56,757 nt of DNA from Methylobacterium sp. J-076. Lineage in GTDB: Bacteria > Pseudomonadota > Alphaproteobacteria > Rhizobiales > Beijerinckiaceae. This document shows, piece by piece, positions 1-8,313 of the stretch. The notes beneath the pieces are model-generated. The model was given only the letters and a program-made list of their open reading frames with translations, was not told the origin of the DNA and did no database searches. Within the stretch, counting starts at the first letter, position 1; each line of letters begins with the position of its first letter. The position numbers and the translations under genes were made by a program. The stretch is taken from NCBI RefSeq assembly GCF_022829405.1, contig NZ_JAKSXW010000046.1:1-56757 (forward strand). Direction: 5' to 3'.

Positions 1-84
1 CGGGGGCGTCCTGCCCCCTCCCCGCCCCCCGCCCCCGCCCTCATCGCCAACGCCGTGCACCCATCCCGGGCCGCGGGGCGTCCC

Positions 85-358
85 CGAACGTAGCGCTACT
101 GCATTGCGTCGCCCCGCCCGCCATGACGGGTGAGGCTTGCGACCACCCTCAGAGTCATCGCGAACGCAGGGAAGCGATCCAGGGCAGCGCGCCGGTTCCT
201 AACGTGGCGCTACTGGATTGCGTCGCTCCGCTCGCAATGACGGATGAGGCTTGCGACCACCCCCATCGTCATCGCGAACGCAGTGAAGCGATCCAGGGCA
301 GCGGGCCGTCTCCGAACGTGGCGCCGCTGGATCGCGTCGCTCCGCCCGCAATGACGGG
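85..358. repeat. Tandem palindromic intergenic repeats (two full units, one partial)
   Basis: Two copies of a roughly 114-bp unit start near 154 and 268, with the right half of a third copy at 85-128. Each unit is an imperfect palindrome: a left arm beginning GTCATCGCGAACGCAG is matched by a right arm ending CCCGCAATGAC. Units are joined by the spacer GAGGCTTGCGACCAC. Open frames across this block read through the repeat and are not genes. The structure fits the mobile palindromic elements scattered between genes in many Rhizobiales. The first 480 bases hold nothing else that I recognise. Confidence 0.85.
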
Positions 359-502
359 TGTGGGGGACGGGGAGCGCCCCTTCCCGCATGACGCAGAATT
401 TAATGTCGCGACGGGCGCCCTCTCCTACATGACGGTTCGATGACACCCGCCGGCACCGGCCGGCGGGCGGGCGATCATCCTGCCATGGGATAGACGAGAG
501 CG

Positions 503-1714
503 ATGAACGTCCATGTCCGGCCGTCCCACGGGCGCGAGGCCGAGCTGCTGCGGGCTCGGCGCCTGTGCAAGATCGCCGCGTCGCCGCTCTCCTACGTGCG
601 GGGCTCCACCGCCCGGTTCTACGAATGGATGGCCGAGGCCCCGCCCGGAAGCCTGCCCGAGGGGCCGGCGATCTGGATCTGCGGCGATTGCCACCTCGGC
701 AACATCGGCGCCCTGGCCGACACGGAGGGCCGGGTGCGGATGCAGATCCGCGACCTCGACCAGGCCGTCATCGCCAACCCAGCCTACGACCTCGTGCGAC
801 TCGCCCTCTCGCTGGTGACGGCGGGGCTCACCGCGCCCCTCTCCGGCCTCGCCGTCGCCCGGATGATCGAGGCCATCGCGGGGGGCTACGCCGCCGGCCT
901 GGAGGATCCCGATGGGGCCGAGCCGGACGGGGACTCCGCCATCGTCGAGACGACCCGCCGCCGGGCCCTCGGCCGGCGCTGGCACCACCTGTCGGCGGAG
1001 CGCCTGCAGGGCAAGTCCGCGCGCCTGCCGCGGGGCAAGCGGTTCCTCGACCTCGGCGACGGGGAGCGGGCCGGCTTCGAGGCGCTCCTGCACGCGCCCG
1101 GCTTCGCGGAGCGGGTGCTCGGCCTGGGGCGCGGCGGCGAGCGGGAGATCGTCCTCGCGGACGCCGCCTACTGGATCAAGGGCTGCAGCTCGCTGGGCAA
1201 GCTGCGGCTCGCCGGCCTCGTCCGGATCGCCGGGGCGAAGGGCCGGGCGAAGGTCGCCCTCATCGACGTGAAGGAGGCGGTGCCCCACCTCGCTCCGGCC
1301 GCGCCCGGCGCCCCGGTCCCCGCCGACCCTGCCCGGCGCGTCGTGGAGGGCGCCCGCGCCCTGTCCCCGGCGTTGGGCGAGCGGATGATCGCCGCCCACC
1401 TGGGCGAGACGCCGGTGATCGTGCGCGAATTGCTGCCGCAGGATCTCAAGATCGTCGCCGAGCAGTTCTCCAAGGACGAGGGCGTGCGCGTGGCCCGCGG
1501 CCTCGCGGAGGTGGTCGGCCGGGCGCACGGGCGGCAGCTGGCGCCGGAGGCGCGGCGGGCGTGGCGCGGGCAGGTCGAGGCCGACGGCTGGGCCGAGCGG
1601 GCGCCCCACTGGCTGTGGTCCTCCGTCACCACCCTGATGGGCCGGCACCAGAGCGGCTACCTCGCCCATTGCCGGGAGGTCGCCCGCGACCGGAACCTCG
1701 CCAAGTTTCTCTGA
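503..1714 (+). CDS. DUF2252 family protein
   Basis: A 403-residue soluble protein matching the DUF2252 family, whose biochemical role is unknown. Near residues 55-65 it has CGDCHLGNIG, followed about 25 residues later by IRDLDQAV. Spacing and chemistry resemble the catalytic HGDxxxxN loop and metal-binding DFD motif of aminoglycoside-phosphotransferase and kinase-like folds, so a phosphotransfer activity is possible but unproven. A weak purine-rich GAGAG precedes the ATG. The gene lies 41 bp upstream of an MgtC-family gene on the same strand and may be cotranscribed with it. No signal peptide or membrane segment is visible. The family call is firm; the activity is inference. Confidence 0.85.
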   Translation: MNVHVRPSHGREAELLRARRLCKIAASPLSYVRGSTARFYEWMAEAPPGSLPEGPAIWICGDCHLGNIGALADTEGRVRMQIRDLDQAVIANPAYDLVRLALSLVTAGLTAPLSGLAVARMIEAIAGGYAAGLEDPDGAEPDGDSAIVETTRRRALGRRWHHLSAERLQGKSARLPRGKRFLDLGDGERAGFEALLHAPGFAERVLGLGRGGEREIVLADAAYWIKGCSSLGKLRLAGLVRIAGAKGRAKVALIDVKEAVPHLAPAAPGAPVPADPARRVVEGARALSPALGERMIAAHLGETPVIVRELLPQDLKIVAEQFSKDEGVRVARGLAEVVGRAHGRQLAPEARRAWRGQVEADGWAERAPHWLWSSVTTLMGRHQSGYLAHCREVARDRNLAKFL

Positions 1715-1755
1715 CGCGCGCCGCCGCACACCCCCCCTCACGCTCACCGGATACG

Positions 1756-2448
1756 ATGCTCATCGACCCGACCCTCGAGACGTTCCTGATCCGCTTCGCC
1801 CTGAGTTTCGCCGCGGCCTTCGCCCTCGGCTGGAACCGGGAGGAGCTGGGCCACCCCGCGGGCCTGCGCACCCATGTGCTGATCTGCGTGGCCGCCTGCA
1901 CGGCGATGCAGCTCGGCGGCTGGCTGCTGGTGGAGACCGGCCACACCGACAACGGCCTGTTCCGGCTCGACCTGATGCGGCTGGCGCAGGGGGTGCTCGC
2001 GGGGATCGGCTTCATCGGCGCCGGGACGATCCTGAAGCAGGGCAACATCGTCCGCGGCGTCACGACGGCGGCGACGGTCTGGCTGGTGACCGTGATCGGC
2101 CTGTGCTTCGGCGCGGGGGCGTGGCGGCTCGGCCTCTGCGCCACCGGCGTGACCCTCGTCACCCTCAAGGGGCTGGGCTGGCTCGAGCAGGCGCGGTCGC
2201 AGCGCTGCTACGGCACGGTGACGGTGGAGTTCGACCCGGGGGAGACCTCCCACGCCACCCTCCTCGGCCTGCTGACGCAGGAGGGGCTCGGCATCCGCTC
2301 CCGCAACCTGGAGGAGGAGGCCGGCACGGCGCGGCTGCGCTGCGTCGGCGCGGTGCAGGGCGCGCCCGATGCGTGGCCCCTGCGCCTCGTGGGGAGCCTG
2401 CGCCGGGCCCCCGGCGTCGGCCGGGTCTCCTGGGAGGAGATGGGCTGA
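1756..2448 (+). CDS. MgtC/SapB family membrane protein
   Basis: A 230-residue protein of the MgtC/SapB family. The N-terminal 130 residues contain about four hydrophobic helices and the family signature GIGFIGAGTILKQGN. The last 80 or so residues are soluble and correspond to the small C-terminal domain seen in full-length MgtC. Family members are inner-membrane proteins linked to growth in low magnesium and to modulation of the F1Fo ATPase; which role applies here cannot be read from sequence. The ATG was chosen because it directly precedes the conserved first helix. It follows the DUF2252 gene closely and is followed by a hairpin with a T-run. Confidence 0.88.
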   Translation: MLIDPTLETFLIRFALSFAAAFALGWNREELGHPAGLRTHVLICVAACTAMQLGGWLLVETGHTDNGLFRLDLMRLAQGVLAGIGFIGAGTILKQGNIVRGVTTAATVWLVTVIGLCFGAGAWRLGLCATGVTLVTLKGLGWLEQARSQRCYGTVTVEFDPGETSHATLLGLLTQEGLGIRSRNLEEEAGTARLRCVGAVQGAPDAWPLRLVGSLRRAPGVGRVSWEEMG

Positions 2449-2451
2449 CGG

Positions 2452-2480
2452 TTGACCCGGCGCCCCGTCTCCCGTATGCA
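2452..2480 (+). promoter_or_regulatory. Candidate sigma70 promoter for rpsD
   Basis: TTGACC at 2452-2457 is separated by exactly 17 bp from TATGCA at 2475-2480. This predicts a start near 2487 and a leader of about 150 nt before rpsD. The -35 is good and the -10 is only a partial match, so this is tentative. Confidence 0.4.
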
Positions 2481-2491
2481 ACCGACCGTCG

Positions 2492-2525
2492 ACGGGGCTC
2501 CTCAACGGGGCCCCGTGGCGTTTTT
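2492..2525 (+). terminator. Hairpin with T-run between the mgtC-like gene and rpsD
   Basis: ACGGGGC at 2492-2498 can pair with GCCCCGT at 2510-2516, and five T residues follow at 2521-2525 after a 4-bp gap. It may terminate the upstream operon. If the promoter just upstream is real, it instead sits at the very start of the rpsD leader. Confidence 0.5.
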
Positions 2526-2635
2526 GCACGCGCACCCGTGGGCCGGCTCCGGCCGCCCTGTCGTCCCGGGCCTGAGAGGCGTCGGGAAGAGGAGGGCGCG
2601 TTCCTCACTTCTCATCATCGAGAGGACGCGAAGTC

Positions 2636-3253
2636 ATGTCGAAGCGGATTCAGGCGAAGCATAAGCTCGACCGCCGCATGGGCCAGAACATCTGGGGCCG
2701 CCCGAAGAGCCCCGTGAACCGCCGCGAATACGGCCCCGGCCAGCACGGCCAGCGCCGCAAGGGCAAGATGAGCGACTTCGGCACGCAGCTGCGCGCCAAG
2801 CAGAAGCTCAAGGGCTACTACGGCAACATCACCGAGAAGCAGTTCCGCCGCTACTACGCCGAGGCGATCCGCCAGCGCGGCGATTCCGGCGAGAACCTGA
2901 TCGGCCTGCTGGAGCGCCGCCTCGACGCGGTGGTGTACCGCTCGAAGTTCGTGGCCACCCCCTTCGCCGCCCGCCAGTTCGTGAACCACGGGCACATCAA
3001 GGTGAACGGCGTCCGCGTCAACATCCCGAGCTACCAGGTGAAGGCCGGCGATCTCATCGAGATCAAGGAGGCCTCCCGCCAGCTCGAGATCGTGCTCGTG
3101 GCGACCCAGCTCGCCGAGCGCGACGTGCCCGACTACATCGAGGTCGACCACGCCAAGATGACCGCCCGCGTCACCCGCGTGCCGGGCCTCTCCGAGGTGC
3201 CGTACCCGGTGCAGATGGAGCCGAACCTCGTGATCGAGTTCTACTCGCGCTGA
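2636..3253 (+). CDS. rpsD: 30S ribosomal protein S4
   Basis: A 205-residue S4, the primary 16S rRNA binding protein that nucleates assembly of the small-subunit body. The N-terminus [20 protein letters not shown] and the S4 RNA-binding domain (about residues 94-155, beginning [12 protein letters not shown]) are unmistakable. Length equals that of other alphaproteobacterial S4 proteins, which carry no zinc-finger cysteines, as here. It stands alone rather than in an alpha operon, with its own candidate promoter upstream and a strong terminator 27 bp after the stop. The reading frame and start are secure. Confidence 0.98.
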   Translation: MSKRIQAKHKLDRRMGQNIWGRPKSPVNRREYGPGQHGQRRKGKMSDFGTQLRAKQKLKGYYGNITEKQFRRYYAEAIRQRGDSGENLIGLLERRLDAVVYRSKFVATPFAARQFVNHGHIKVNGVRVNIPSYQVKAGDLIEIKEASRQLEIVLVATQLAERDVPDYIEVDHAKMTARVTRVPGLSEVPYPVQMEPNLVIEFYSR

Positions 3254-3279
3254 GGTCCATCCGGATCGCATGAGACCAG

Positions 3280-3308
3280 GGGGCTGCCTTCGCGGGCGGC
3301 CCCTTTTT
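3280..3308 (+). terminator. rpsD intrinsic terminator
   Basis: GGGGCTGCC pairs with GGCGGCCCC (one G-U pair) across a TTCGCG loop, directly followed by TTTTT. This is a textbook Rho-independent terminator starting 27 bp after the rpsD stop codon. Confidence 0.88.
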
Positions 3309-3331
3309 CGTGGGCGGCGGGGCCTTCGCCC

Positions 3332-3673
3332 TCAGCAGCCGTGGCAGATCGTGCCCATCGTCTTGTGCATCTTGGAGTCCCACTCCTTCGAGCGCGCCTC
3401 GGCGGCCTTCTGCGCCTTCAGCATCGCCGCATCGCTGTTCGTCCTGGAGGAGGCGGGATCCGCCTGGCCCCCATTCCGGACCGGGGGCATGGTCCGGCCC
3501 GTCGCGGAGACGGAGCGGCCGGTCCTGGGCGTGGCGGCGGCCTTGTCGGGCGACCCGGCGGGGGGCTGGGCCAGCGCCGGGCCCGCGGCCAGGACGGCCG
3601 CGAGGACGAGGGCGCACCGGAGGGTGCGGCCGGATCGCCCGGCGGCGGGGCTGGACGAAACGAACTGACGCAT
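3332..3673 (-). CDS. Small exported protein with C-terminal CHGC
   Basis: A 113-residue protein I cannot assign to a family. The start at 3673 gives MRQFVSSSP followed by a basic stretch and the hydrophobic core ALVLAAVLAAGPALAQ, a convincing Sec signal peptide with an ALA-Q cleavage site; GGGAG lies upstream. The mature part is polar and low in complexity, then ends in a better ordered segment with KEWDSKMHKTMGTICHGC at the very C-terminus. CHGC is a CxxC pair without the following histidine required for haem attachment, so a disulfide or metal site is more likely than a cytochrome. It is transcribed toward the rpsD terminator. Confidence 0.65.
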   Translation of the reverse strand: MRQFVSSSPAAGRSGRTLRCALVLAAVLAAGPALAQPPAGSPDKAAATPRTGRSVSATGRTMPPVRNGGQADPASSRTNSDAAMLKAQKAAEARSKEWDSKMHKTMGTICHGC

Positions 3674-3754
3674 GAGACCGTACTCCCGGCGGATCACCGC
3701 CCAACCATCGACCCAGTCCGCGATCCTAGCGGATCGCGCTTCGAGGGCCATGGC

Positions 3755-4090
3755 ATGACAGAGTTAAACCCGCGGCCGGCCGAAGCGATCCCGGACCGGA
3801 AGTCGGCGGTCGCCGGGGCGCTGGCCCGCCTCGCCCCCCGCCTGCCCGCGTTCGAGGCGGGCGCGGTGCTCGACCGGGCGCTGGCCAGCGCCGGCCTGCG
3901 CCGGGCCGCGCCCGCCACCGCGGCCCGGCTCGCCCTGATCAGCTACGCCCGCCACGTCTTCACGGACTACGACGCGCTGCTCGCCGACGGCTACGACCGC
4001 GAGAGCGCCCGGCACTTCGTCCTCGACGCCCTCAACGAGACCCTGGCCGCCTGGGGGGCCGAGCCCGTGCCGGAGGAGGAGGCCGAGTGA
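3755..4090 (+). CDS. DUF2293 domain-containing protein
   Basis: A 111-residue protein resembling DUF2293, a family of unknown function common in Rhizobiales. The diagnostic block is ISYARHVFTDYDALLADGYD followed by ESARHFVLDALNETLAAWG, preceded by PRLPAFEAGAVLDRALAS. It is probably all-alpha and cytosolic; no signal peptide is present. The ATG at 3755 was chosen because conserved sequence starts about 25 residues later and upstream codons overlap the divergent gene's promoter region. The family assignment is from memory of the motif and should be checked with a profile search. The roughly 210 bp after the stop leads into the AT-rich island and shows no feature I recognise. Confidence 0.7.
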   Translation: MTELNPRPAEAIPDRKSAVAGALARLAPRLPAFEAGAVLDRALASAGLRRAAPATAARLALISYARHVFTDYDALLADGYDRESARHFVLDALNETLAAWGAEPVPEEEAE

Positions 4091-4304
4091 CGTGATCGGG
4101 TGATGCCCTCGCCCGAACCAGCCAAACCACTTCGCTGCGATCGGATTTAACCGTCCCCGCGACGGATCGCCTGTGCGGGTGTGTCGGCTGTCACAGCGGG
4201 CATTGGCGAGCCCGGGAACTGATAAGCCGCTGACGCTGGGCTTCCACGGCATCCCATAATCGCTTGCCAATGGCTTTGCTCGAGAATCGAGACAAAACCA
4301 CGTC

Positions 4305-6215
4305 CTAACTCATTCTCAAGTACGAATTGCGTGCGGCAGGGTCCTCGATTCTATCTATGCAATGTTCCATTTCCGGGACGCTGCTGAACAACCACTGCTC
4401 GAGCCCGCAGGACTCGAGCAGACGCTGATAAGCGGGAGTTCGCGTCGCGATGACCGGGACCCCTCGGTTGATGGCAAGGACCGCCTTGTTTTCCGATTTG
4501 AAGAATGTCGCGACTTGGAAATCGTTTGGAATATGACTGAGAACACATAGATCGAACATCGGCAGCAAATGATGAAATGAATCGTGATTATATTGATGAA
4601 TGAGGGCATTATTGATCGGATCGAATCCCCGAACATCAGTAATTATGTGATAGCGAATTCGCCTCCTGGCATGATACTGTTCGAGGCGCTTCGAATAATG
4701 TTCCATGGATTTTGTGAACGACTCGGGATAGCCGAACCAGACCACATCCAATGGCTTCTTCTCGACATGCTTCTTCGGGAGTGATTTTTCCAAGAGAAAA
4801 TCGATGGGATCGGGGATGGCGATCACGCACCTATCGGTCGATGATTGCAGACATGTCTTGATCTCTTCGGTGGGAACGACGAAGGTATCGACCACATCGC
4901 GAAATTGTTCCACCTGTGTCGCCACGCGTGGATAAAAGTCGGATATCAGAGCAACGACGGGCGCGAGGGGATTCTTTTGTCTGAAATTGCGTAATTCGCC
5001 AGCGCGATGTTCGAGCGGATCGAGATGATTGACCAAGATCGCGTCGGCGACGGTTGAATGATTGCTGAAGTTTGAAAAAGAAACCCGGTCCTCGAGATAT
5101 GAACGAAGGGCCCCGAACTTCATTCTCATGACGGCTTCCCTGCCGTCGTATTGCGAGATGATCGCGATCGATCGGATAGCGTCCGCAGGCGTCCGCACGG
5201 AGATCGCTTCCCGAGCATGGACCACAGGGGGATCGCGGTCCGGCCACCCGTGAGCCTGTCTCTCCGCCGACGCCTGTCTTACTCCTATGGCAGGTGTATC
5301 GCGCGACGCAGAACCGATGAGAGCGCGTTCGAGGAAATCGGCGTATCGGATCAAGTTGAAGTTTTTGAGATCGTTCGATGCTGCGATTTTTCTTTTGATA
5401 AAGTCCATGTTGACGCGAACGGCGGCTTCGAAATTCGCGCGTTGGATCTCGAATAAATCCAACGCGTGCAAGTCTTCCGTGATGATATCGAAGGCTCTTA
5501 TATAGTCTAGAATACTTTTGTCGCGTATGGTGTTGGTGATGGAGCTTTTTCTCTGAACATAGAGATATCTTTGGGATCCGAGATACGCAACGCGTGACGA
5601 TCGTGCGATGAGGCGAGGAATCGTTGCCAGATCCTCGTAATAAATGTGGTTCGGAAACCAGACATCATGATCCGTAAAGAGGGACCGCCGGTAGATTTTA
5701 TTCCAGAACGCGTATCGGGTTGCATAAAATATATTTGTATCTTGCGTCACGGACAAGACGGGATGGGATGGGGCATATGTATTGAGCGTCACGCCTTGTT
5801 CTGTAACCTCAGCATAGCCGCACTCGGCAATGTCGCTCCCCGTGGAGGTGATGCATTCATGAAGGTCTTCGACCATCTTCGGGTGAATATAATCGTCGCT
5901 GTCCACTCCCATGACGAAGTCGCCCGAGGCGTGCCGAATTCCCGTATTGCGGGCGCCGCCTAAACCTAAATTTTCCGAGTGACGAACCAGCCGGAAGCGA
6001 TCATCGGTGGATGAAAAACGTTCGACGATGCTCGCGCTGTGATCGGGGCTGCAATCATCGACACAAATGACCTCGAAATTGTCAAATGTCTGCCCTTGGA
6101 TCGACTCGAGGCATTTTTCCAGATAAGGTTCTGTGTTGTAGATCGGCACAATGATGGAGATTTCGGGGCGAGATGCCGACAGCAGATCTCGCTTCGAGGA
6201 TTGAGATCTGATCAT
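4305..6215 (-). CDS. Bimodular glycosyltransferase (GT2 N-terminus, GT-B-like C-terminus)
   Basis: A 636-residue protein with two parts. Residues about 18-120 are a classical GT2 (GT-A fold) domain: ISIIVPIYNTEPYLEKCLES, VCVDD-type nucleotide site (ICVDDCSPD), LGGARNTG and the metal-binding VDSDDY. From about residue 345 to the end is a second sugar-transferase-like region, with VVWFGYPESFTKSMEHY and RGVPVIATRTPAYQRLLES, resembling GT1/GT4 C-lobes. It probably builds a surface polysaccharide or glycosylates a surface protein; acceptor and donor are unknown. The start codon overlaps the previous gene's stop by ATGA, so the two are translationally coupled. Base composition is far richer in A+T than the flanks. 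Confidence 0.82.
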   Translation of the reverse strand: MIRSQSSKRDLLSASRPEISIIVPIYNTEPYLEKCLESIQGQTFDNFEVICVDDCSPDHSASIVERFSSTDDRFRLVRHSENLGLGGARNTGIRHASGDFVMGVDSDDYIHPKMVEDLHECITSTGSDIAECGYAEVTEQGVTLNTYAPSHPVLSVTQDTNIFYATRYAFWNKIYRRSLFTDHDVWFPNHIYYEDLATIPRLIARSSRVAYLGSQRYLYVQRKSSITNTIRDKSILDYIRAFDIITEDLHALDLFEIQRANFEAAVRVNMDFIKRKIAASNDLKNFNLIRYADFLERALIGSASRDTPAIGVRQASAERQAHGWPDRDPPVVHAREAISVRTPADAIRSIAIISQYDGREAVMRMKFGALRSYLEDRVSFSNFSNHSTVADAILVNHLDPLEHRAGELRNFRQKNPLAPVVALISDFYPRVATQVEQFRDVVDTFVVPTEEIKTCLQSSTDRCVIAIPDPIDFLLEKSLPKKHVEKKPLDVVWFGYPESFTKSMEHYSKRLEQYHARRRIRYHIITDVRGFDPINNALIHQYNHDSFHHLLPMFDLCVLSHIPNDFQVATFFKSENKAVLAINRGVPVIATRTPAYQRLLESCGLEQWLFSSVPEMEHCIDRIEDPAARNSYLRMS

Positions 6216-8071
6216 ATGACCCGGTGGACTCCGATCCTGCCTTCCTTGGCGCCATGCAGGAAGAAATGGACGAGCGGATTGACGCCCGATGCCGCGACAT
6301 CCGGATTATCCAATAAGTACTGCAATGTGCTAAAGTACGAGGTGGGATCGCGACCCTCCTTTGCTCCAAATGTTAAATAATGCTTGGCGGGATTGGCGCC
6401 CGTAGCGGCGACATCGGGGTATTGATTGAGGTACCAATTGTTTGAGAAGAAAAACTTCTCGATGGAGCGTTCGACGTAAGATCGGTGAGGCTCACGCCAC
6501 CTCCGCTTCAGACCAGAGGCGGCTGAAATGTGAGAAATCAGCAGGCTGTTTATTTGAAATTTTAGAGTTGTCTGCAGGCCGTGGGTTGGCGCCCCAGTAC
6601 GGAGTTCGAGGTCATCGATCCAGGACCGCAATATGTCGTGTTCGGCGGTGATATCTGACAATCGACGGTTCATATCGACGAGAAAGGGGGTGTCGATCCA
6701 TCGCCGCATTTCGCCCGCGCGGCCGGTCTCGACGGGCGAAAAAAACCGGGCTAACGACGTGCTGAGTATCAGGCCGTAATCCGTCTCAAAACCACTGGTA
6801 TCCTCGCGGTAGAGAGTGTCGGAGATCCAGATATAGCTCTGAGCGATCTTCTTCGCGTAGTGTGTATGCCATCCCTTTTTTAATTCTACCTCGGACCACC
6901 GTTGCGCGCGCTCCCCGGCGATCTTCCTCATCGCGTGCACGGGCGATCGGATGGGAATATGTTTTGTGAGGAACAAGAGCGGGAAGTCGATCGCCTCCGG
7001 GAACTCGGCGATGTGCCCTCCGGTCGCCGCAAGGTTCACCCGCTGCTTGGGTTGCAGCCAAGCCCGTGCCTGGACGAAGTAAGAGTGATGGTCCGGCAGC
7101 TCGAAGTGTCGATAATAGGACCGGAAGTGGCCCTCGGGAGGTTGGCCATCATCGATCGGCCTATAGTTGAGAACGACGAAGTTGACGCGATTCGCGCCGC
7201 ACTGTGATGCACAATCGAGGGCCTGAGCCAAATTGAGGCCGGGAAGCGGGCTGCGGCGAAATTCGTCGGCGTCGCTACTGATGATCCATCGACCAGGAAA
7301 ATGGGCGGCAATCTCTTCCTTGAGGCCGACGAGATCGGCCCACGATGTCCGTTCGGCGGGACATTCCGGGAAGCGACGGACCTCGAGGATTCGATCCGAA
7401 AATTGAGTTTGAAGCGTCTTTATACTCTCGTAGGTGCCATCGTCGGACCAATTGTCGATCACGATCACATCGCACCCCTGATCGATGAGATCAGTAAGCG
7501 CCTCCAGAATGATATCCTGCTCGTTGTAAGCCGTAAGGATGGCGAGAGGACGATCCGACGATTGCGACGTGAGATCCGGTCTGACAGCTAAGTCGACATA
7601 CGTTCTGATCGCCTTTTTATAGAGCGCGGCAACCATCCCGCTGCGCGCGGTAAGGTCTATGTTGACCATTCCGCTTACGATTGGCCTGAGCGAAATCTCC
7701 TTTTCGAATTTCCGCAAATATTGACGTCTAATAAACGCATTATGCAAGCTTTTCGAGTAGTGACGGATGCGAAGGATCGTCGCCCCGCCCTCGTAGGCAT
7801 CCCAGAGCCATTTCGGCGTGACGCCGCTGAATGTATCTCCGTGCGCCTCAAAAGTAACGATCAATGCATATTTGTTGATCTCGTTGTAATGTTCTTTCGT
7901 ATATTCGTCGCCTGCGCTTTGCAGTATTATTGTATTTTCCGGGAGATGGGGAAATGGCAGATCGCAATTTTTCCAGGCAAATAAATGCTTGGAATTGAAG
8001 GATTTGGATATGCCTTCCGTCAATACCTTAAACAGAATCGAGCTGTCGACGCCATCGTTGGTTGCATCCAT
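6212..8071 (-). CDS. GT2-like glycosyltransferase with two C-terminal NPDV repeats
   Basis: A 619-residue protein, first gene of the two-gene island. The N-terminal 170 residues match nothing I know. Residues about 175-290 are a GT2-type domain: LAILTAYNEQDI, VIVIDNWSDDGTYESI and the metal site SSDADEF, close to the Glyco_tranf_2_4 type. The last 80 residues hold two tandem repeats of about 35 residues, each with the pattern YL..(Y/N)PDVAA.G.NP..H(Y/F)...GAKEGR. Such repeats occur in secreted alphaproteobacterial proteins and may bind or position the acceptor. The ATG at 8071 was chosen; an in-frame TTG at 8092 is an alternative. The codon use is unlike the neighbouring genes. Confidence 0.8.
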   Translation of the reverse strand: MDATNDGVDSSILFKVLTEGISKSFNSKHLFAWKNCDLPFPHLPENTIILQSAGDEYTKEHYNEINKYALIVTFEAHGDTFSGVTPKWLWDAYEGGATILRIRHYSKSLHNAFIRRQYLRKFEKEISLRPIVSGMVNIDLTARSGMVAALYKKAIRTYVDLAVRPDLTSQSSDRPLAILTAYNEQDIILEALTDLIDQGCDVIVIDNWSDDGTYESIKTLQTQFSDRILEVRRFPECPAERTSWADLVGLKEEIAAHFPGRWIISSDADEFRRSPLPGLNLAQALDCASQCGANRVNFVVLNYRPIDDGQPPEGHFRSYYRHFELPDHHSYFVQARAWLQPKQRVNLAATGGHIAEFPEAIDFPLLFLTKHIPIRSPVHAMRKIAGERAQRWSEVELKKGWHTHYAKKIAQSYIWISDTLYREDTSGFETDYGLILSTSLARFFSPVETGRAGEMRRWIDTPFLVDMNRRLSDITAEHDILRSWIDDLELRTGAPTHGLQTTLKFQINSLLISHISAASGLKRRWREPHRSYVERSIEKFFFSNNWYLNQYPDVAATGANPAKHYLTFGAKEGRDPTSYFSTLQYLLDNPDVAASGVNPLVHFFLHGAKEGRIGVHRVI

Positions 8072-8136
8072 GTCCCGCGTGCTCTTGTACAACTATGGAT
8101 TGTTGGCAAATATGGGTTCGAATAGAAGGATGGGTC

Positions 8137-8165
8137 TTCATAATGGGGGTTTTCTGTGGGTGCAA
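8137..8165 (-). promoter_or_regulatory. Sigma70-like promoter of the glycosyltransferase operon
   Basis: On the minus strand TTGCAC (8165-8160) is spaced 17 bp from TATGAA (8142-8137). It predicts a start near 8130, about 60 nt before the first glycosyltransferase ATG. Both hexamers match consensus at four or more positions. Confidence 0.55.
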
Positions 8166-8313
8166 CGGCGTTTTTCTTTCCGAAGATTGGCGTGCTGATG
8201 TGCGGTCCGGTCCGTCGCGCGTCTTCACCGAGCAGGATCCGCTCGCCACCCGTGCGATGTTGAGGTAGGACCCCGCTGCGCCGTGCCGCGCGCCGTCCGG
8301 AGATCCAGGGCCC

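Noticed and set aside
85..358. Possible CRISPR array
   Set aside because: Units are 114 bp, palindromic and nearly identical throughout; there are no unique spacers of regular length.
123..446. Open frames on both strands over the first 450 bases
   Set aside because: They read through the palindromic repeats and repeat the same peptide, so they are not genes.
4091..8313. Insertion-sequence or integrase remnants bordering the AT-rich island
   Set aside because: No transposase fragment, terminal inverted repeat or target duplication was found on either side.
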